A stretch of 64,000 nucleotides of DNA from Elusimicrobia bacterium GWA2_69_24 (GCA_001799695.1 MGTY01000110.1:1-64000), one strand, 5' to 3'; positions 40,423 through 50,118 are shown, counted from the first letter of the stretch. Made by a program: numbers and translations. The notes: generated from the letters alone by a model not told the origin.

Positions 40423-41109
40423 CTATTCCGGCTTGGATTCCAGGCGGGCGAACTTCTGGTGCTCGAGCGCGGCGACGCGGTCCAGGGCTTCCCGGGCGGC
40501 CTGCTCCCAGCGCTGGGCCCGGGCGATGAGCTCCCCCTTCTCCATGGAGAACACCCGCTGCATGCGCTCGCAGTCGCGGCGGAAGTCGTCCGCCAGCACC
40601 TTGGCGCGCTGATCCAGCTCGGCTTCCGCCGCGGCGCGGCGGGCGGCCAGGTCCCGCTCGGCCTTCTCGACCCGTGCGCTCAGCTCCGCCTCGCCCTTCG
40701 CGGTGACCTCTTCCCGCGACTCGAGCGCCTTTTCGCGGTGGCGCAGGAGGGCCTCGGTGGCCCGGAGGGCGAGTTCCCGGGAGAGGTAGGTGCGGTCCAT
40801 CTGCGCGCAGCGTTCCGAGAGCGCGCGCTCCAGGTCGCCTTCCTGCTTGCGGTCGGCCGAGAGGACGGAGGTCTTGAGGCCCGCGGCCTGGCGTTCGAGT
40901 TCGGCTTGGCGCGCGGACAGGTCCCGCTCGATCTGCGCTTCGCGGGCCTTGAGCTCGCGGGAGATGCGGTCGAGCTCCTGCTCGCGCTCCAGGAGGAGGC
41001 GCAGGTCAAGCGTCCCCGCGCAATAGTCGGAGACGATCTTCTCGAGGCCGCGGTAATAGGCCTCGCGGCCGGCCGGGTAGACTTCCGCGGGTTCCGTGGG
41101 CACCATCAT
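40423..41109 (-). CDS. long coiled-coil protein
   Basis: 228 residues, soluble. From residue ~40 to ~215 it is one continuous charged coiled coil (ELDRISRELKAREAQIERDL, REKALESREEVTAKGEAELS). The short N-terminal part has YPAGREAYYRGLEKIVSDYC. It may be a structural or adaptor protein; no family is recognised. GGAGG lies 7 nt before ATG 41109, which decides the start over downstream ATG 41106. Confidence 0.6.
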   Translation of the reverse strand: MMVPTEPAEVYPAGREAYYRGLEKIVSDYCAGTLDLRLLLEREQELDRISRELKAREAQIERDLSARQAELERQAAGLKTSVLSADRKQEGDLERALSERCAQMDRTYLSRELALRATEALLRHREKALESREEVTAKGEAELSARVEKAERDLAARRAAAEAELDQRAKVLADDFRRDCERMQRVFSMEKGELIARAQRWEQAAREALDRVAALEHQKFARLESKPE

Positions 41110-41184
41110 GAGCTTACCTCCGGAAGCCCGGGACTGCAATGTCCTGAGTGTTACGGGGGGAAGGGGTCAAGAATCCGCGATGCC

Positions 41185-42189
41185 TCACGCCTTCAGGACC
41201 ATGCGGTAGCGGGCCTTGTTGGCGCGCACGCGCTCGAGGGCGTCGTTGACCCGGTCCATGGGCAGGGTCTCGATCTGGGCCGCGATCTGGTGGCGCGCCG
41301 AGAACTCCAGCATCTCGCGGATGGCGGCCGGGCTGCCGATGGGGCTGCCGCAGAGGGAGCGGCGGCCCACGATGAGGGAAAAGGCGTTGAGCTGGATGGG
41401 CTCAGGCACGGCTCCCACCACACAGAGGCGGCCGTCCGGGCGCAGGAGGCCCATGACCGAGTCCCAGTCCATGCCGTGGGGCGCGGTCGCGAATAGGAAG
41501 TCCAGGGAGCGGGCGGCCCTTTGGAATGCGGCTTTATCCTTCAGGGACACGAAGCCGTGGGCGCCGAACTTTCGGGCCTCGGCTTCCTTCTCGGGGCTGG
41601 AGGAGAAGGCCGTGACCTCGCAGCCGAAGGCGCGGGAGAACTGCAGGGCCAGGTGCCCCAGGCCGCCGATGCCCATGACCCCGACCCGCATGGCGGGGCG
41701 CACGCCGTAATGGACCAGGGGCGAGTACACCGTGATGCCGCCGCAGAATAGGGGGGAGACCGCCGCCGAGTCCAGGGCGTCCGGGATGGGGAACACGAAG
41801 CGCGCGTCCGCGCGGCAGGCGTCGGCGAAGCCGCCGTGCTGGTCCGCGCAGGTGCCCAGGCTCTCGGGACAGAGGTTGTGGTCGCCGCGCACGCAGGAGT
41901 CGCACTGCATGCAGGACCCGCACTGCCAGCCGATGCCCACGCGCTGGCCCGCGCTCAGGCCCCGGACCGCGGCGCCCAGGGCCCGGACAGTGCCCACGAC
42001 CTCGTGGCCGGGGACGAGAGGGTAGCGGTCAGTATGCCAGTCGTTGTCGATGAGATGGATGTCGGAGTGGCAGATGCCGCAGTGCGTGACCGCGATCTCG
42101 ACCTCGTTGCCGCCCAGGGGACCCGCCTCGTACGCGAAGGGCTCGAGCCGTCCGCCCGCCTGCTGGGCCGCAAAAGCATGGATCTTCAT
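41185..42189 (-). CDS. zinc-dependent alcohol dehydrogenase (cinnamyl-alcohol type)
   Basis: 334 residues, a medium-chain dehydrogenase. The catalytic zinc site is HCGICHSDIH with PLVPGHEVVG. The structural zinc site is CGSCMQCDSCVRGDHNLC (C-x2-C-x2-C-x7-C), and the NADP-binding motif is GVMGIGGLGHLALQF. It resembles the YahK/CAD group, which reduces broad aldehydes with NADPH. AGGAGG precedes ATG 42189. It is separated from the cytochrome gene by a terminator, so it has its own transcript. Confidence 0.9.
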   Translation of the reverse strand: MKIHAFAAQQAGGRLEPFAYEAGPLGGNEVEIAVTHCGICHSDIHLIDNDWHTDRYPLVPGHEVVGTVRALGAAVRGLSAGQRVGIGWQCGSCMQCDSCVRGDHNLCPESLGTCADQHGGFADACRADARFVFPIPDALDSAAVSPLFCGGITVYSPLVHYGVRPAMRVGVMGIGGLGHLALQFSRAFGCEVTAFSSSPEKEAEARKFGAHGFVSLKDKAAFQRAARSLDFLFATAPHGMDWDSVMGLLRPDGRLCVVGAVPEPIQLNAFSLIVGRRSLCGSPIGSPAAIREMLEFSARHQIAAQIETLPMDRVNDALERVRANKARYRMVLKA

Positions 42190-42255
42190 GGGAATCCTCC
42201 TGGAGGCTTCATTCTATCGCCTCGGGCTGTCCTTGTCGAGCCGGGGGAAAAGAGC

Positions 42256-42278
42256 AGGACCCCCGACGCGGGGGTCCT
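42256..42278 (-). terminator. Rho-independent terminator of the cytochrome gene
   Basis: AGGACCCCCG (42256-42265) pairs with CGGGGGTCCT (42269-42278) around ACG. On the minus strand CTCTTTTCCC follows the stem. It ends the cytochrome transcript before the dehydrogenase gene. Confidence 0.75.
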
Positions 42279-42305
42279 ACTCGATCGAATGGCGGCAGAA
42301 GCGCC

Positions 42306-42797
42306 TTATTTGGCGGGTTTTTCTTTCTTATGGCACTTCATGCACATCTTGGACGAGAAGACCTTCTTGTGGTCCCCGTGGTCCTTGCCGTCGTGGCAGG
42401 AGCCGCAGCCCTTGCCCGCGTACATGTCGGCCATCTTCATGGCCGCCGCGGGATCGATCTTGTTCGGGAACAGCGGTTTCTCGTCGGCATGGCAGGCCTT
42501 GCAGCCGAACGTCTTGGCGTGGACGTGGTGAGGGAACTTCACCGGTCCCAGCTTGGCCTTCTCGTACTTGATGAACTCAGGAGCGTCCTTGAGCTCTTCT
42601 TCGGTCGCCAGAGACGGGGCGGCCTGCGCATCCTCCGCCTTCTTCTCGGCGGCGGGAGCGGCCTTCGGGTCGGCAGCCTTCTTCTCTTCCACCGCCGGCG
42701 CGGCCTTCTTGTCCTCGCCGGCCGGGGCGTTCTTCACGATCAGTCCTGCGACGATCAGAACAGCGAACAGTGCCGCGAACGACAGCTTCTTTGGCAT
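42306..42797 (-). CDS. exported multihaem cytochrome c
   Basis: 163 residues. An uncleaved or cleaved N-terminal hydrophobic segment (LSFAALFAVLIVAGLIV) is followed by a Lys/Ala/Glu-rich spacer. The C-terminal ~80 residues have three CXXCH haem sites (CKACH, CGSCH, CMKCH) and extra histidines (KFPHHVHAKT), as in class III/c7-type cytochromes. It should act in periplasmic electron transfer. GGAAGGACATTCC precedes ATG 42797. No redox partner genes lie alongside. Confidence 0.9.
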   Translation of the reverse strand: MPKKLSFAALFAVLIVAGLIVKNAPAGEDKKAAPAVEEKKAADPKAAPAAEKKAEDAQAAPSLATEEELKDAPEFIKYEKAKLGPVKFPHHVHAKTFGCKACHADEKPLFPNKIDPAAAMKMADMYAGKGCGSCHDGKDHGDHKKVFSSKMCMKCHKKEKPAK

Positions 42798-42914
42798 GGA
42801 ATGTCCTTCCTCCACCGGCGCTTCGAATTATTCGAAGCTTGGTACGGGTAATATATCAGGGAAGCAAGGCGGCTGGCAAGAGGGTTGGCAGGTCCGCTCC
42901 TCGGAAAAAACGGC

Positions 42915-42920
42915 TATACT
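42915..42920 (+). promoter_or_regulatory. -10 box of the wall operon
   Basis: TATACT lies 7 nt before ATG 42928. The preceding A-rich stretch (GGAAAAAACGG) is the only low-GC feature. There is no good -35 box. It would drive mtgA to the MepK-like gene. Confidence 0.45.
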
Positions 42921-42927
42921 GGACGCT

Positions 42928-43698
42928 ATGGCCGGGAGGACTTTCTTCTGGGTGGGAACCGTGCTGCTGGCCTCGGCGCTGGGGGTACTCGGGTATTGGG
43001 CCTGGCTGCCGGACGTGTCGGAACTGGGCGGGCGGAACCCCATGGCCACCCAATACGTGAAGCTGTTCGTCCGCCGCACCCTGCGCAAGGGGGAGCGCCC
43101 CGCGGTCGCCATGAAGTGGGTGCCGCTCGAGCGCATATCGCCCTATCTTCGGGCCAGCGTCCTCATCGCCGAGGACGACCGGTTCTACCAGCACAAGGGG
43201 GTGGACTGGCACGCCCTGGAGGAGGCCATGGACTACAACCTCCGCAACCGCCGCTGGGCCCGCGGCGCGAGCACCATCACCCAGCAGGTGGCCCGGAACA
43301 TCTTCCTCTCGCCCTCGCGGAGCCTCGGCCGCAAGGTCCGGGAGGTCCTCATCGCGCGGCATATGGAGCGCTGTCTGGGCAAGGACCGCATCCTGGAGAT
43401 CTACCTGAACATCGTGGAATGGGGGAAGGGAGTTTTCGGCGCCGAGGCGGCCAGCCAGGCCTATTTCCATAAGGCCGCGGCCGACCTCACCGCCGAGGAG
43501 GCGGTGTCTTTGGCGGCGGCCCTTCCGAGTCCGTATGAGCGCAATCCGGCCCTTCCTCCCGACGAGCGGATGAACCGTTTGCGCCAGGTCTACCTGGAAA
43601 GACTGGAGAAAGCGCTGCCGCGAGGAATAAAGCTGGATTCCTCAGCGCAAATTGAAGATAATACGGGACCTGCGCCGGACGGGGCGGATGATGATTGA
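42928..43698 (+). CDS. mtgA: monofunctional peptidoglycan glycosyltransferase
   Basis: 256 residues. One N-terminal membrane anchor ([20 protein letters not shown]) and a GT51 domain polymerising lipid II. The catalytic Glu motif is [43 protein letters not shown] and [18 protein letters not shown] follow. There is no transpeptidase domain. It overlaps mreB by 11 nt, tying wall polymerisation to the elongation cytoskeleton. Confidence 0.92.
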   Translation: MAGRTFFWVGTVLLASALGVLGYWAWLPDVSELGGRNPMATQYVKLFVRRTLRKGERPAVAMKWVPLERISPYLRASVLIAEDDRFYQHKGVDWHALEEAMDYNLRNRRWARGASTITQQVARNIFLSPSRSLGRKVREVLIARHMERCLGKDRILEIYLNIVEWGKGVFGAEAASQAYFHKAAADLTAEEAVSLAAALPSPYERNPALPPDERMNRLRQVYLERLEKALPRGIKLDSSAQIEDNTGPAPDGADDD

Positions 43699-44749
43699 TT
43701 GGTTATTCGGATTGTTCTCCAACGACATGGGCATCGACCTCGGGACCTCCAACACGCTCGTCTGCGTGCAGGGGAAGGGAATCGTCCTGCGCGAGCCCTC
43801 CGTGGTGGCGATCGACATCGAGACCCGCAAGGTCCTGGCCGTCGGCAGCGAGGCCAAGAAGATGCTCGGGCGCACCCCCAGCCACATCCAGACCGTGCGG
43901 CCCCTGCGCAACGGAGTCATCGCGGACTTCGCCGTGACGCAGGAGATGATCAAGTACTTCATCCGCAAGGTCCACCAGCGCTCCAGCCTGCTCCATCCCC
44001 GCATCGTGGTCAGCGTCCCCTCCGGCATCACGGAAGTGGAGCGCCGCGCGGTCCAGGAGTCGGCCGAACAGGCCGGCGCGCGCGAGGTGTTCCTCATCGA
44101 CGAGGCCATGGCCTCCGCCATCGGGGTCGGCCTGCCCATCGCCGAACCCCACGCGAGCATGGTCGTGGACATCGGCGGCGGCGCCACCGAGGCCGCGGTC
44201 ATCTCGCTGGGCGGCATGGTCGTCTCGAAGTGCATCGGGATCGCGGGCGACGAGCTCGACGAGGCGGTCCAGCAGTTCCTGCGCCGCAAGCACAACCTCA
44301 TCATCGGGGAGTCCACCGCGGAGAACATCAAGATCCGCATCGGCTCGGTGTTCCCTCTGCGCGAGGAGATGACCCTGGAGGTCAAGGGGCGGGACCAGGC
44401 CAACGGCCTGCCCCGCACCGTGATCATCACCTCGGAGGAGGTCCGGCAGGCCCTCAAGGAGCCCGTGACCGCCATCGTGGACATGGTGAAGGAGGCCTTG
44501 GAGGAGACCCCCGCCGAGCTCTCCGCGGACCTGGTGGACCGGGGCATCGTCCTGTGCGGGGGCGGCGCGCTCCTGCGCGGGCTGCCCGACCTCATCCGGC
44601 AGGAGACCGAGCTGCCGGTGCAGCGCGCGGAGGACCCGCTGACCACCGTCGCGGTCGGCACGGCGCGCTACCTCGACCTCATCGACGAGATGGACCGGGG
44701 CGGCCGCGTCAGCCTGACCGGCATGCGCCGGTCCTTCAAGGGCATCTAG
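43688..44749 (+). CDS. mreB: rod-shape-determining protein MreB
   Basis: 353 residues, an actin-like ATPase that guides elongation-phase wall synthesis. Phosphate-1 motif is [17 protein letters not shown], phosphate-2 is [18 protein letters not shown], and the adenosine motif is [17 protein letters not shown]. The N-terminal hydrophobic patch ([12 protein letters not shown]) is a membrane-binding segment. mreC and mreD do not follow here. The start could be ATG 43688 or 43691. The stop overlaps namZ. Confidence 0.96.
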   Translation: MMIDWLFGLFSNDMGIDLGTSNTLVCVQGKGIVLREPSVVAIDIETRKVLAVGSEAKKMLGRTPSHIQTVRPLRNGVIADFAVTQEMIKYFIRKVHQRSSLLHPRIVVSVPSGITEVERRAVQESAEQAGAREVFLIDEAMASAIGVGLPIAEPHASMVVDIGGGATEAAVISLGGMVVSKCIGIAGDELDEAVQQFLRRKHNLIIGESTAENIKIRIGSVFPLREEMTLEVKGRDQANGLPRTVIITSEEVRQALKEPVTAIVDMVKEALEETPAELSADLVDRGIVLCGGGALLRGLPDLIRQETELPVQRAEDPLTTVAVGTARYLDLIDEMDRGGRVSLTGMRRSFKGI

Positions 44750-45918
44750 TGGTTGAGACCGGCCTCGATCTGCTGGTCCAAGAAGACTTCCGATCCCTGA
44801 AGGGGCGCCGCGTCGGCCTGCTCGTCCACCCCGCTTCCGTCGACCGCTCCCTCGTCCACGCCGCGGACCGCTTCCTGTCCTCCGACCGCCTGAAGGTCGT
44901 GCGGCTCTTCGGTCCCCAGCACGGCATCCGCGGGGAGACCCAGGACAACATGATCGAATGGCAGGGCTTCACGGACCCCAAGACGGGCATCCAGACCTGC
45001 TCGCTCTACGGGGAGCACCGCAAGCCCACCCCCGCCATGCTGGAGGGCCTCGACGACCTGATCATCGACCTGCAGGACGCGGGCTCCCGGGTCTACACCT
45101 TCAATTGGACCATGCTGCTTTGCATGGAGGCCTGCGCCGCGCAGGGGGTCCGGGTGATCGTGCTGGACCGCCCCAACCCCGTGTCCCCGCAGGGGCGGGA
45201 CGGGCCCATGCTGGACATGGGCTTCAAGTCCTTCGTGGGCCTGGCGCCCATCCCGCTGCTGCACGGCCTCACCAGCGGCGAGCTCGCCGTGTTCTGCAAC
45301 CGCGTGCTTAAGGTCGGCGCGGAGCTCGAGGTCCGCTGGATGCGGGGCTATCGCCGCTCCCAATGGTTCGAGGACACCGGGCTCCCGTACGTGTTCCCGT
45401 CGCCGAACCTGCCCACCCTGGATTCCTGCGTCGCGTATCCGGGCTTCGTCCTGCTCGAGGGGACGAACATCTCCGAGGGCCGGGGCACCACCCGCCCCTT
45501 CGAGGTGTTCGGGGCGCCCTTCGTGGACGCCGACGCGCTGGCGCACCGGCTCGCGGACTGGGAGCTCCCCGGCGCGGCCTTCCGGCCCATGTACTTCCAG
45601 CCCGCCTTCCAGAAATGGGCGGGCGAGGTCTGCGGCGGAGTCCAACTGCACCTGCTCGACCGGCACGTCTTCCGCCCGGTGCTCACCGCCGTGGCCGCGC
45701 TCTGCGCCCTGCGCGAACTCCATCCCGACGGCCTGGCCTGGAAGCAGCCTCCCTACGAGTACGAGCGGGTCAAGCTCCCCTTCGACATCCTGGCCGGCGG
45801 CGCCGGCCTGCGCTCGGCGATCGACGCGGGGAAGGACCCGCGCGCCATCGCCGCGGGCTGGAAGGCGGGCCTCGCCGGCTTCTCCCGCCAGGCCGCCGCG
45901 GACCTGCACTATGACTGA
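44749..45918 (+). CDS. namZ: exo-beta-N-acetylmuramidase NamZ (DUF1343, GH171)
   Basis: 389 residues, GTG start overlapping the mreB stop. Family motifs: RLFGPQHGIRGE, DLQDAGSRVYTF, VLDRPNPVSPQG and EGTNISEGRGTTRPFEVFGA. NamZ enzymes release MurNAc from the non-reducing end of peptidoglycan fragments. No signal peptide is present, so it probably acts in the cytosol on imported muropeptides. The downstream kinase-uridylyltransferase fusion would use the MurNAc it makes. Confidence 0.88.
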   Translation: MVETGLDLLVQEDFRSLKGRRVGLLVHPASVDRSLVHAADRFLSSDRLKVVRLFGPQHGIRGETQDNMIEWQGFTDPKTGIQTCSLYGEHRKPTPAMLEGLDDLIIDLQDAGSRVYTFNWTMLLCMEACAAQGVRVIVLDRPNPVSPQGRDGPMLDMGFKSFVGLAPIPLLHGLTSGELAVFCNRVLKVGAELEVRWMRGYRRSQWFEDTGLPYVFPSPNLPTLDSCVAYPGFVLLEGTNISEGRGTTRPFEVFGAPFVDADALAHRLADWELPGAAFRPMYFQPAFQKWAGEVCGGVQLHLLDRHVFRPVLTAVAALCALRELHPDGLAWKQPPYEYERVKLPFDILAGGAGLRSAIDAGKDPRAIAAGWKAGLAGFSRQAAADLHYD

Positions 45919-47932
45919 GGCCGCGGGAGGGACGCTCAAGGGCAAGCGCGCCATGGTGCTCGCCGCGGGCCTGGGCACGCGCCTGCGGCCCATGACCGAG
46001 CACATCCCCAAGCCCCTGGTGCCGGTGGGCGGCCGGCCGCTCCTGAAGAACGTGCTCATGAACCTGCAGGCCTGCGGCGTCAGCGAGATCGCCGTGAACA
46101 CCCATCACCTGGCCGACCAGGTCCGGGATTTCGTGCGCGGCTTCGCCGGGGGGGAGGGCATCCGGCTCTTCCATGAGCCCCGCATCCTCGGGACGGGGGG
46201 CGCCCTGGTGAACGCCCGGGAGTTCCTCCTCCGGGACCGGTTCTTCCTCCTGCACAACGCCGACGTGCTCACGGACCTCGACCTGACCGCCCTCTCCGCC
46301 GCGCATCGGGACGACGCGGTCGCGACCCTGGCCCTGACCGACTTCGCCCCGGAGAACAAGGTGCTGGTCTCGGGCGAGGGGGTCGTCCTGGACATCCTGG
46401 GACGGCTCGGCGCCAAGCCCCGGGAAGACTGCCGCCTGTTGACCTACACCGGCGTGGCCGTGCTCTCGCGGGAGCTGCTGGCCTTCCTGCCGGCCCAGGG
46501 CCCGGCGTCTTTGACCGAAGCCCTCATCCGCGTCGCGGCGGAACAGCCGGGTCGGGTCCGGGCCTTCGTCCCGGAGCGCGTCTATTGGAACGACCTCGGA
46601 ACCCTGCGCTCGTATCGGAGGGCGCACGAGGACCTGCTCGTCCGGCGCAGCATCGCGCTCCGGGGCATCGAGCTGCCGAAGGAACCCATCCTGGTCCGCG
46701 AGGGAGCCAAGGTCGCCCGCGGGGCCAAGCTCTCGGGCTTCGTCTGCGTGGGGAAGGGCGCGCGGGTGGAGGCCGGGGCCGAGGTGGAGGACTCCATCCT
46801 GCTCGACGGGGCCGTGGCCGCCCGGGGCCGGCGGTACCGCCTGGCGGTGATCGGCCGCGATTTCAGCATCAGCCAGGAGTGGGCGCCTCCCGCCCAGCGC
46901 CGCATCCTGCGCGAGGCGGGTTTCGGGGCCGACGTCCAGTGCGTGCCCCTGGTCGAGCAGGGCTCCGACCGGCAGTTCTACCGCGTCGTGGAGGGCAAAC
47001 GCAGCGCGGTGCTGATGATCACCCCTCCGGACGATCCGGATTTCGCCCGCTACCTCCAGATCGGCCGCTACCTGCATCAGCGGGACCTGGGCGTCCCGGA
47101 GATCCTCCGCGTGGACGAGGCGGACCACTGCGTCCTCCTCGAGGACCTCGGCGACGCGACGTTGTATCTCATGGCGCGGCAGGAGCGCGACGAAATGGAC
47201 CTCAAGCGGCTCTACGGCGGGGTCATCGACCTGCTGGTGGGGCTCCAATTGCGGGCCACCGCGGCGCTCGGCGAATGCCCCGCGGCGGGTGAGCGGGCCC
47301 TGGATTACGGCCAGCTGCGCTGGGAGACGAACTATTTCCGCGAGAACTTCCTGGAGAGCTTCCTGGGGCTCCCGAGGGAGCGCTCCGCCGCTCTCGATGG
47401 GGAGTTCCATCGTCTGGCCGAGCGGGCGGCGAGCCAGCCCGAGGTGTTCATCCATCGCGATTTCCAGTCGCAGAACATCCTCATGAAGGGCGGCCGGGCC
47501 AGGATCGTGGATTTCCAGGGAGGGCGCCGGGGCCCCATCGCCTACGACCTGGCCTCGCTGCTGCGCGACCCTTACGTCCGCCTGCCCGCCGGCGTGCGGG
47601 ACTCGCTGGCGGAGCGTTATCGCACGGGCCTCGCCGCGGCGGGGGGGCCGGCCCTGTCCGCCGAGGAACTTCGCCTTTGTCTGCTGTCGGCGGGACTGCA
47701 GAGGAACATGCAGGCCCTGGGCGCCTACTGCTTCCTCTGGCTGAACAAGGGCAAGCCGCAGTTCCGGAAGTTCATCCTGCCGGGTCTGACCCATCTCGAG
47801 GAGGGCCTGGCGGAGTTCAACCGTTTGGGGGAAGATCCCCTGCCCAAGCTGGCGGCCGCGCTCGCCCAGGCGCGGGAAGGGATCGACGCCTCCCTGCGGC
47901 GGGAACCTCGGGAGACGGGGGCCGTGCGATGA
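45911..47932 (+). CDS. MurU-AmgK fusion (MurNAc-1-P uridylyltransferase and MurNAc kinase)
   Basis: 673 residues. Residues ~12-240 are a sugar nucleotidyltransferase (MVLAAGLGTRLRPMTEHIPK, LVPVGGRPL, FLLHNADVLTDLDL). Residues ~255-310 have hexapeptide-like turns (GAKVARGAKLSGFVCVGKGA). Residues ~325-640 are an aminoglycoside-phosphotransferase-type kinase with VFIHRDFQSQNILM and IVDFQGGRRGPIAYDLASLL, very like AmgK. In Pseudomonas, AmgK and MurU are separate proteins that turn MurNAc into UDP-MurNAc. Fused here and following namZ, the assignment is strong but sugar specificity is inferred. Confidence 0.8.
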   Translation: MTEAAGGTLKGKRAMVLAAGLGTRLRPMTEHIPKPLVPVGGRPLLKNVLMNLQACGVSEIAVNTHHLADQVRDFVRGFAGGEGIRLFHEPRILGTGGALVNAREFLLRDRFFLLHNADVLTDLDLTALSAAHRDDAVATLALTDFAPENKVLVSGEGVVLDILGRLGAKPREDCRLLTYTGVAVLSRELLAFLPAQGPASLTEALIRVAAEQPGRVRAFVPERVYWNDLGTLRSYRRAHEDLLVRRSIALRGIELPKEPILVREGAKVARGAKLSGFVCVGKGARVEAGAEVEDSILLDGAVAARGRRYRLAVIGRDFSISQEWAPPAQRRILREAGFGADVQCVPLVEQGSDRQFYRVVEGKRSAVLMITPPDDPDFARYLQIGRYLHQRDLGVPEILRVDEADHCVLLEDLGDATLYLMARQERDEMDLKRLYGGVIDLLVGLQLRATAALGECPAAGERALDYGQLRWETNYFRENFLESFLGLPRERSAALDGEFHRLAERAASQPEVFIHRDFQSQNILMKGGRARIVDFQGGRRGPIAYDLASLLRDPYVRLPAGVRDSLAERYRTGLAAAGGPALSAEELRLCLLSAGLQRNMQALGAYCFLWLNKGKPQFRKFILPGLTHLEEGLAEFNRLGEDPLPKLAAALAQAREGIDASLRREPRETGAVR

Positions 47933-48588
47933 GGTCCAGGGCCGCCGCGGTCCTGGCCTGCGCGCTGTCTCCGCTTTCGGCATCCGCTATGGAAGGAGTG
48001 GCTCCGCTCCTGCCGCCCGCGCCGCCCCCCGCGGCGTTCCGGGCCGTGGTCCCGGAGCGCCCTCCCGCCGCGGCCCCCGCCGCGTCCGCGGGCTGGGACA
48101 AGGTCCTTTCCCTCTACAGCCGGCATTGGAACGAGCTGGTCGAGGCCCCCTTCCTGACCGCGGAGGGGGCTCCCGCGGAGGAGAACCTCCGCAAGTTCCG
48201 TCACCTGATGCGCGACAAGCGCACGGGGGGCGAGATCGACGTCCCGGTGGACCTGCTCAACCTCCTCCAGGAGATCCAGGAGCATTTCCACGGCGCCCAG
48301 ATCGAGATCGTCTGCGGCTACCGGAGCCCGAAGACGAACGCGGCCCTGCGCCGCCGCAACCTGACGGCGGCCAGGAACAGCCTGCACATGAAGGATTGGG
48401 CCGCGGACATCCGGCTGCACGGCATCCCGATCGACGCGGTCCACCAGTTCGCGCTCTCCCTGCGCGCGGGCGGGGTGGGGTTCTATCCCCGGCAGGGCTT
48501 CATCCACGTGGACATCGGCGAGGTCCGGCGGTGGGTGGTCGGGCGCAGGGCCGCTCCGGTCAAGCGCCGCCGCCAGCGCCGGCGCTGA
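47929..48588 (+). CDS. MepK-like (DUF882/M15-type) murein endopeptidase
   Basis: 219 residues. A signal peptide (AAAVLACALSPLSASAM) and a Pro/Ala-rich spacer precede the DUF882/YcbK domain. The zinc-site motifs are IVCGYRSPKTNAALR, NSLHMKDWAADIRL and GVGFYPRQGFIHVDIG. E. coli MepK cleaves 3-3 cross-links to open the wall for growth. The basic C-terminal tail (KRRRQRRR) is unusual. ATG overlaps the fusion gene stop. It is the last gene of the wall operon. Confidence 0.85.
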   Translation: MRSRAAAVLACALSPLSASAMEGVAPLLPPAPPPAAFRAVVPERPPAAAPAASAGWDKVLSLYSRHWNELVEAPFLTAEGAPAEENLRKFRHLMRDKRTGGEIDVPVDLLNLLQEIQEHFHGAQIEIVCGYRSPKTNAALRRRNLTAARNSLHMKDWAADIRLHGIPIDAVHQFALSLRAGGVGFYPRQGFIHVDIGEVRRWVVGRRAAPVKRRRQRRR

Positions 48589-48609
48589 CCCGCTGCCGGA
48601 TCGGAGGGC

Positions 48610-49926
48610 TCAGGCCAGGTAGTCCCGCATGGCTTGGAAGCCCTGCGAGCCCCGCAGCTTGCGGATGGCCGCGGCCTGTATCTGGCGGATCCTCTCGCGC
48701 GTGACGCGCACCGTGCGCCCGACCTGGTCGAGGCTCAGCGCGTCGCCGCCGCCGAGCCCGAAGCGCAATCTCAGGATGTGCGACTCGCGCGGGTGCAGCG
48801 TCGAGAGCCAGCGCTCGATCTGGGCGTTGCGATAGTGCTCCCCGGCCCAGCTCTCCGGAAGGGGGGTGTAGGTGTCGGGGATGTTGGTCTCCAGGCTCCG
48901 CTCCTCGTCATCGCCTGCCGGCGCGGATAGGGAGACGGGGGAGACCGTGGACTCGAGCGCCTCCTGAACCCTCTCGACCCGCAGGCGCATGCGTTGCGCG
49001 TATTCCGGCAGGCTCGGCACGCGCCCGGTCTCCCGCTGGAATTCCAGCTCCACCCGCCGGGCCTTGTTCACCCGGTCGTGGATGTGGGCCGGTATGCGGA
49101 TGATCCGGTCTTGGTCGCAGATGGCCCGGTGGATGGCTTGCCGGACCCACCAGGTCGCGTAGGTCGAGAACTTGCAGCCCTTGGCGCTCCGGAACTTCTC
49201 CACGGCGCGCATCAGCCCGAGCCCGCCGGCCTGGACCAGGTCGGAGAATTCCAGGTGGGTGGCCTTGAAGTGGCGCGCGATGGAGACCACGAGGCGCAGG
49301 TTGGCTTGCAGCAACTTGCCCTGGTTCGCGCTGATCCGGTCCTCCAGGGTCGTGACGAGGCGGCCGAGCTCGAGGAGCTCCTGGGGCGGGCAGGGCAGCG
49401 GGTCGACGCGGCGGTCTTCCTCCAGCCTCAGGGCCTGATCCTTGAGGCGGCTGCCCAGCCGCAGAAGCTTCTCCGGGTGCAGGTCGAGCGCGGCGATCCG
49501 GGAGCCGGCGGTCTCGCCGTGGCGCCGCAGGCGGTCCGCGATGCGTCGCTTCTCCTCCGGGTCCCCTCCTGCGCGCTTTAGCTGCGCGCGGAGCCTGGCT
49601 TGGACCGGCTCCATCTTCCTTATCCAGCGCGCCAGGGACCGCACGCGGCGGCCCATGGCCGCGGCTTTGCGGGGGTTCGGGCGGCCCCGCGGCAGGAGTT
49701 CCTTCGGCTCCATTTCGCCGAGGTCCAGCAGTTCCGCCCAGTTCCGGATCTGCCGCATGGCGACGGGGGAACCCAGCACCAGGCGCCGCAGAGCCGCTTT
49801 GTCCTTCTCGATGCTCCGGACCAGGGCCAGTTCTCCCGCCTTGTCCAGCAGCGGCGTCTTTCCGATCTCGAAGAAATAACTGCGGTCCGAACTTTCCGGT
49901 TCCGGAATACGGTCATTCATGTCCAT
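48610..49926 (-). CDS. sigma-70 family RNA polymerase sigma factor (group 2-like)
   Basis: 438 residues. Region 1.2 is SYFFEIGKTPLLDKAGELAL. A ~140-residue helical insert precedes region 2 (NLRLVVSIARHFKATHLEFS, FSTYATWWVRQAIHRAICDQ). Region 3 starts at RIPAHIHDRVNKARRVELEF and region 4.2 at VGRTVRVTRERIRQIQAAAI. Region 1.1 is missing and region 2.2 has VQAGGLGLMRAVEKF where EGNIGLM is usual, so it is probably not the main housekeeping factor. I chose ATG 49926 (GAGGG upstream); starts up to 50019 are possible. Confidence 0.85.
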   Translation of the reverse strand: MDMNDRIPEPESSDRSYFFEIGKTPLLDKAGELALVRSIEKDKAALRRLVLGSPVAMRQIRNWAELLDLGEMEPKELLPRGRPNPRKAAAMGRRVRSLARWIRKMEPVQARLRAQLKRAGGDPEEKRRIADRLRRHGETAGSRIAALDLHPEKLLRLGSRLKDQALRLEEDRRVDPLPCPPQELLELGRLVTTLEDRISANQGKLLQANLRLVVSIARHFKATHLEFSDLVQAGGLGLMRAVEKFRSAKGCKFSTYATWWVRQAIHRAICDQDRIIRIPAHIHDRVNKARRVELEFQRETGRVPSLPEYAQRMRLRVERVQEALESTVSPVSLSAPAGDDEERSLETNIPDTYTPLPESWAGEHYRNAQIERWLSTLHPRESHILRLRFGLGGGDALSLDQVGRTVRVTRERIRQIQAAAIRKLRGSQGFQAMRDYLA

Positions 49927-50118
49927 GTGACGCGCCCTCGCTTCCAGCTCCCCTCTTTCACCCTGCCCAGGTCCCCTGGACGCCTCTGCTGCCATGGACC
50001 CATGCATATTATGTGCCAAAAGAGATTACAAATAGATTGCGTACATGATTAGCATGTGACCTGAAAATGGATGGCTACCATTCTAGCCGGCGCACTGGCG
50101 CCGGAGTCGAGAACCGGC

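Noticed and set aside
45770-47983. 737-codon open frame on the minus strand
   Set aside because: It is antisense to the MurU-AmgK fusion, whose kinase and nucleotidyltransferase motifs are clear.
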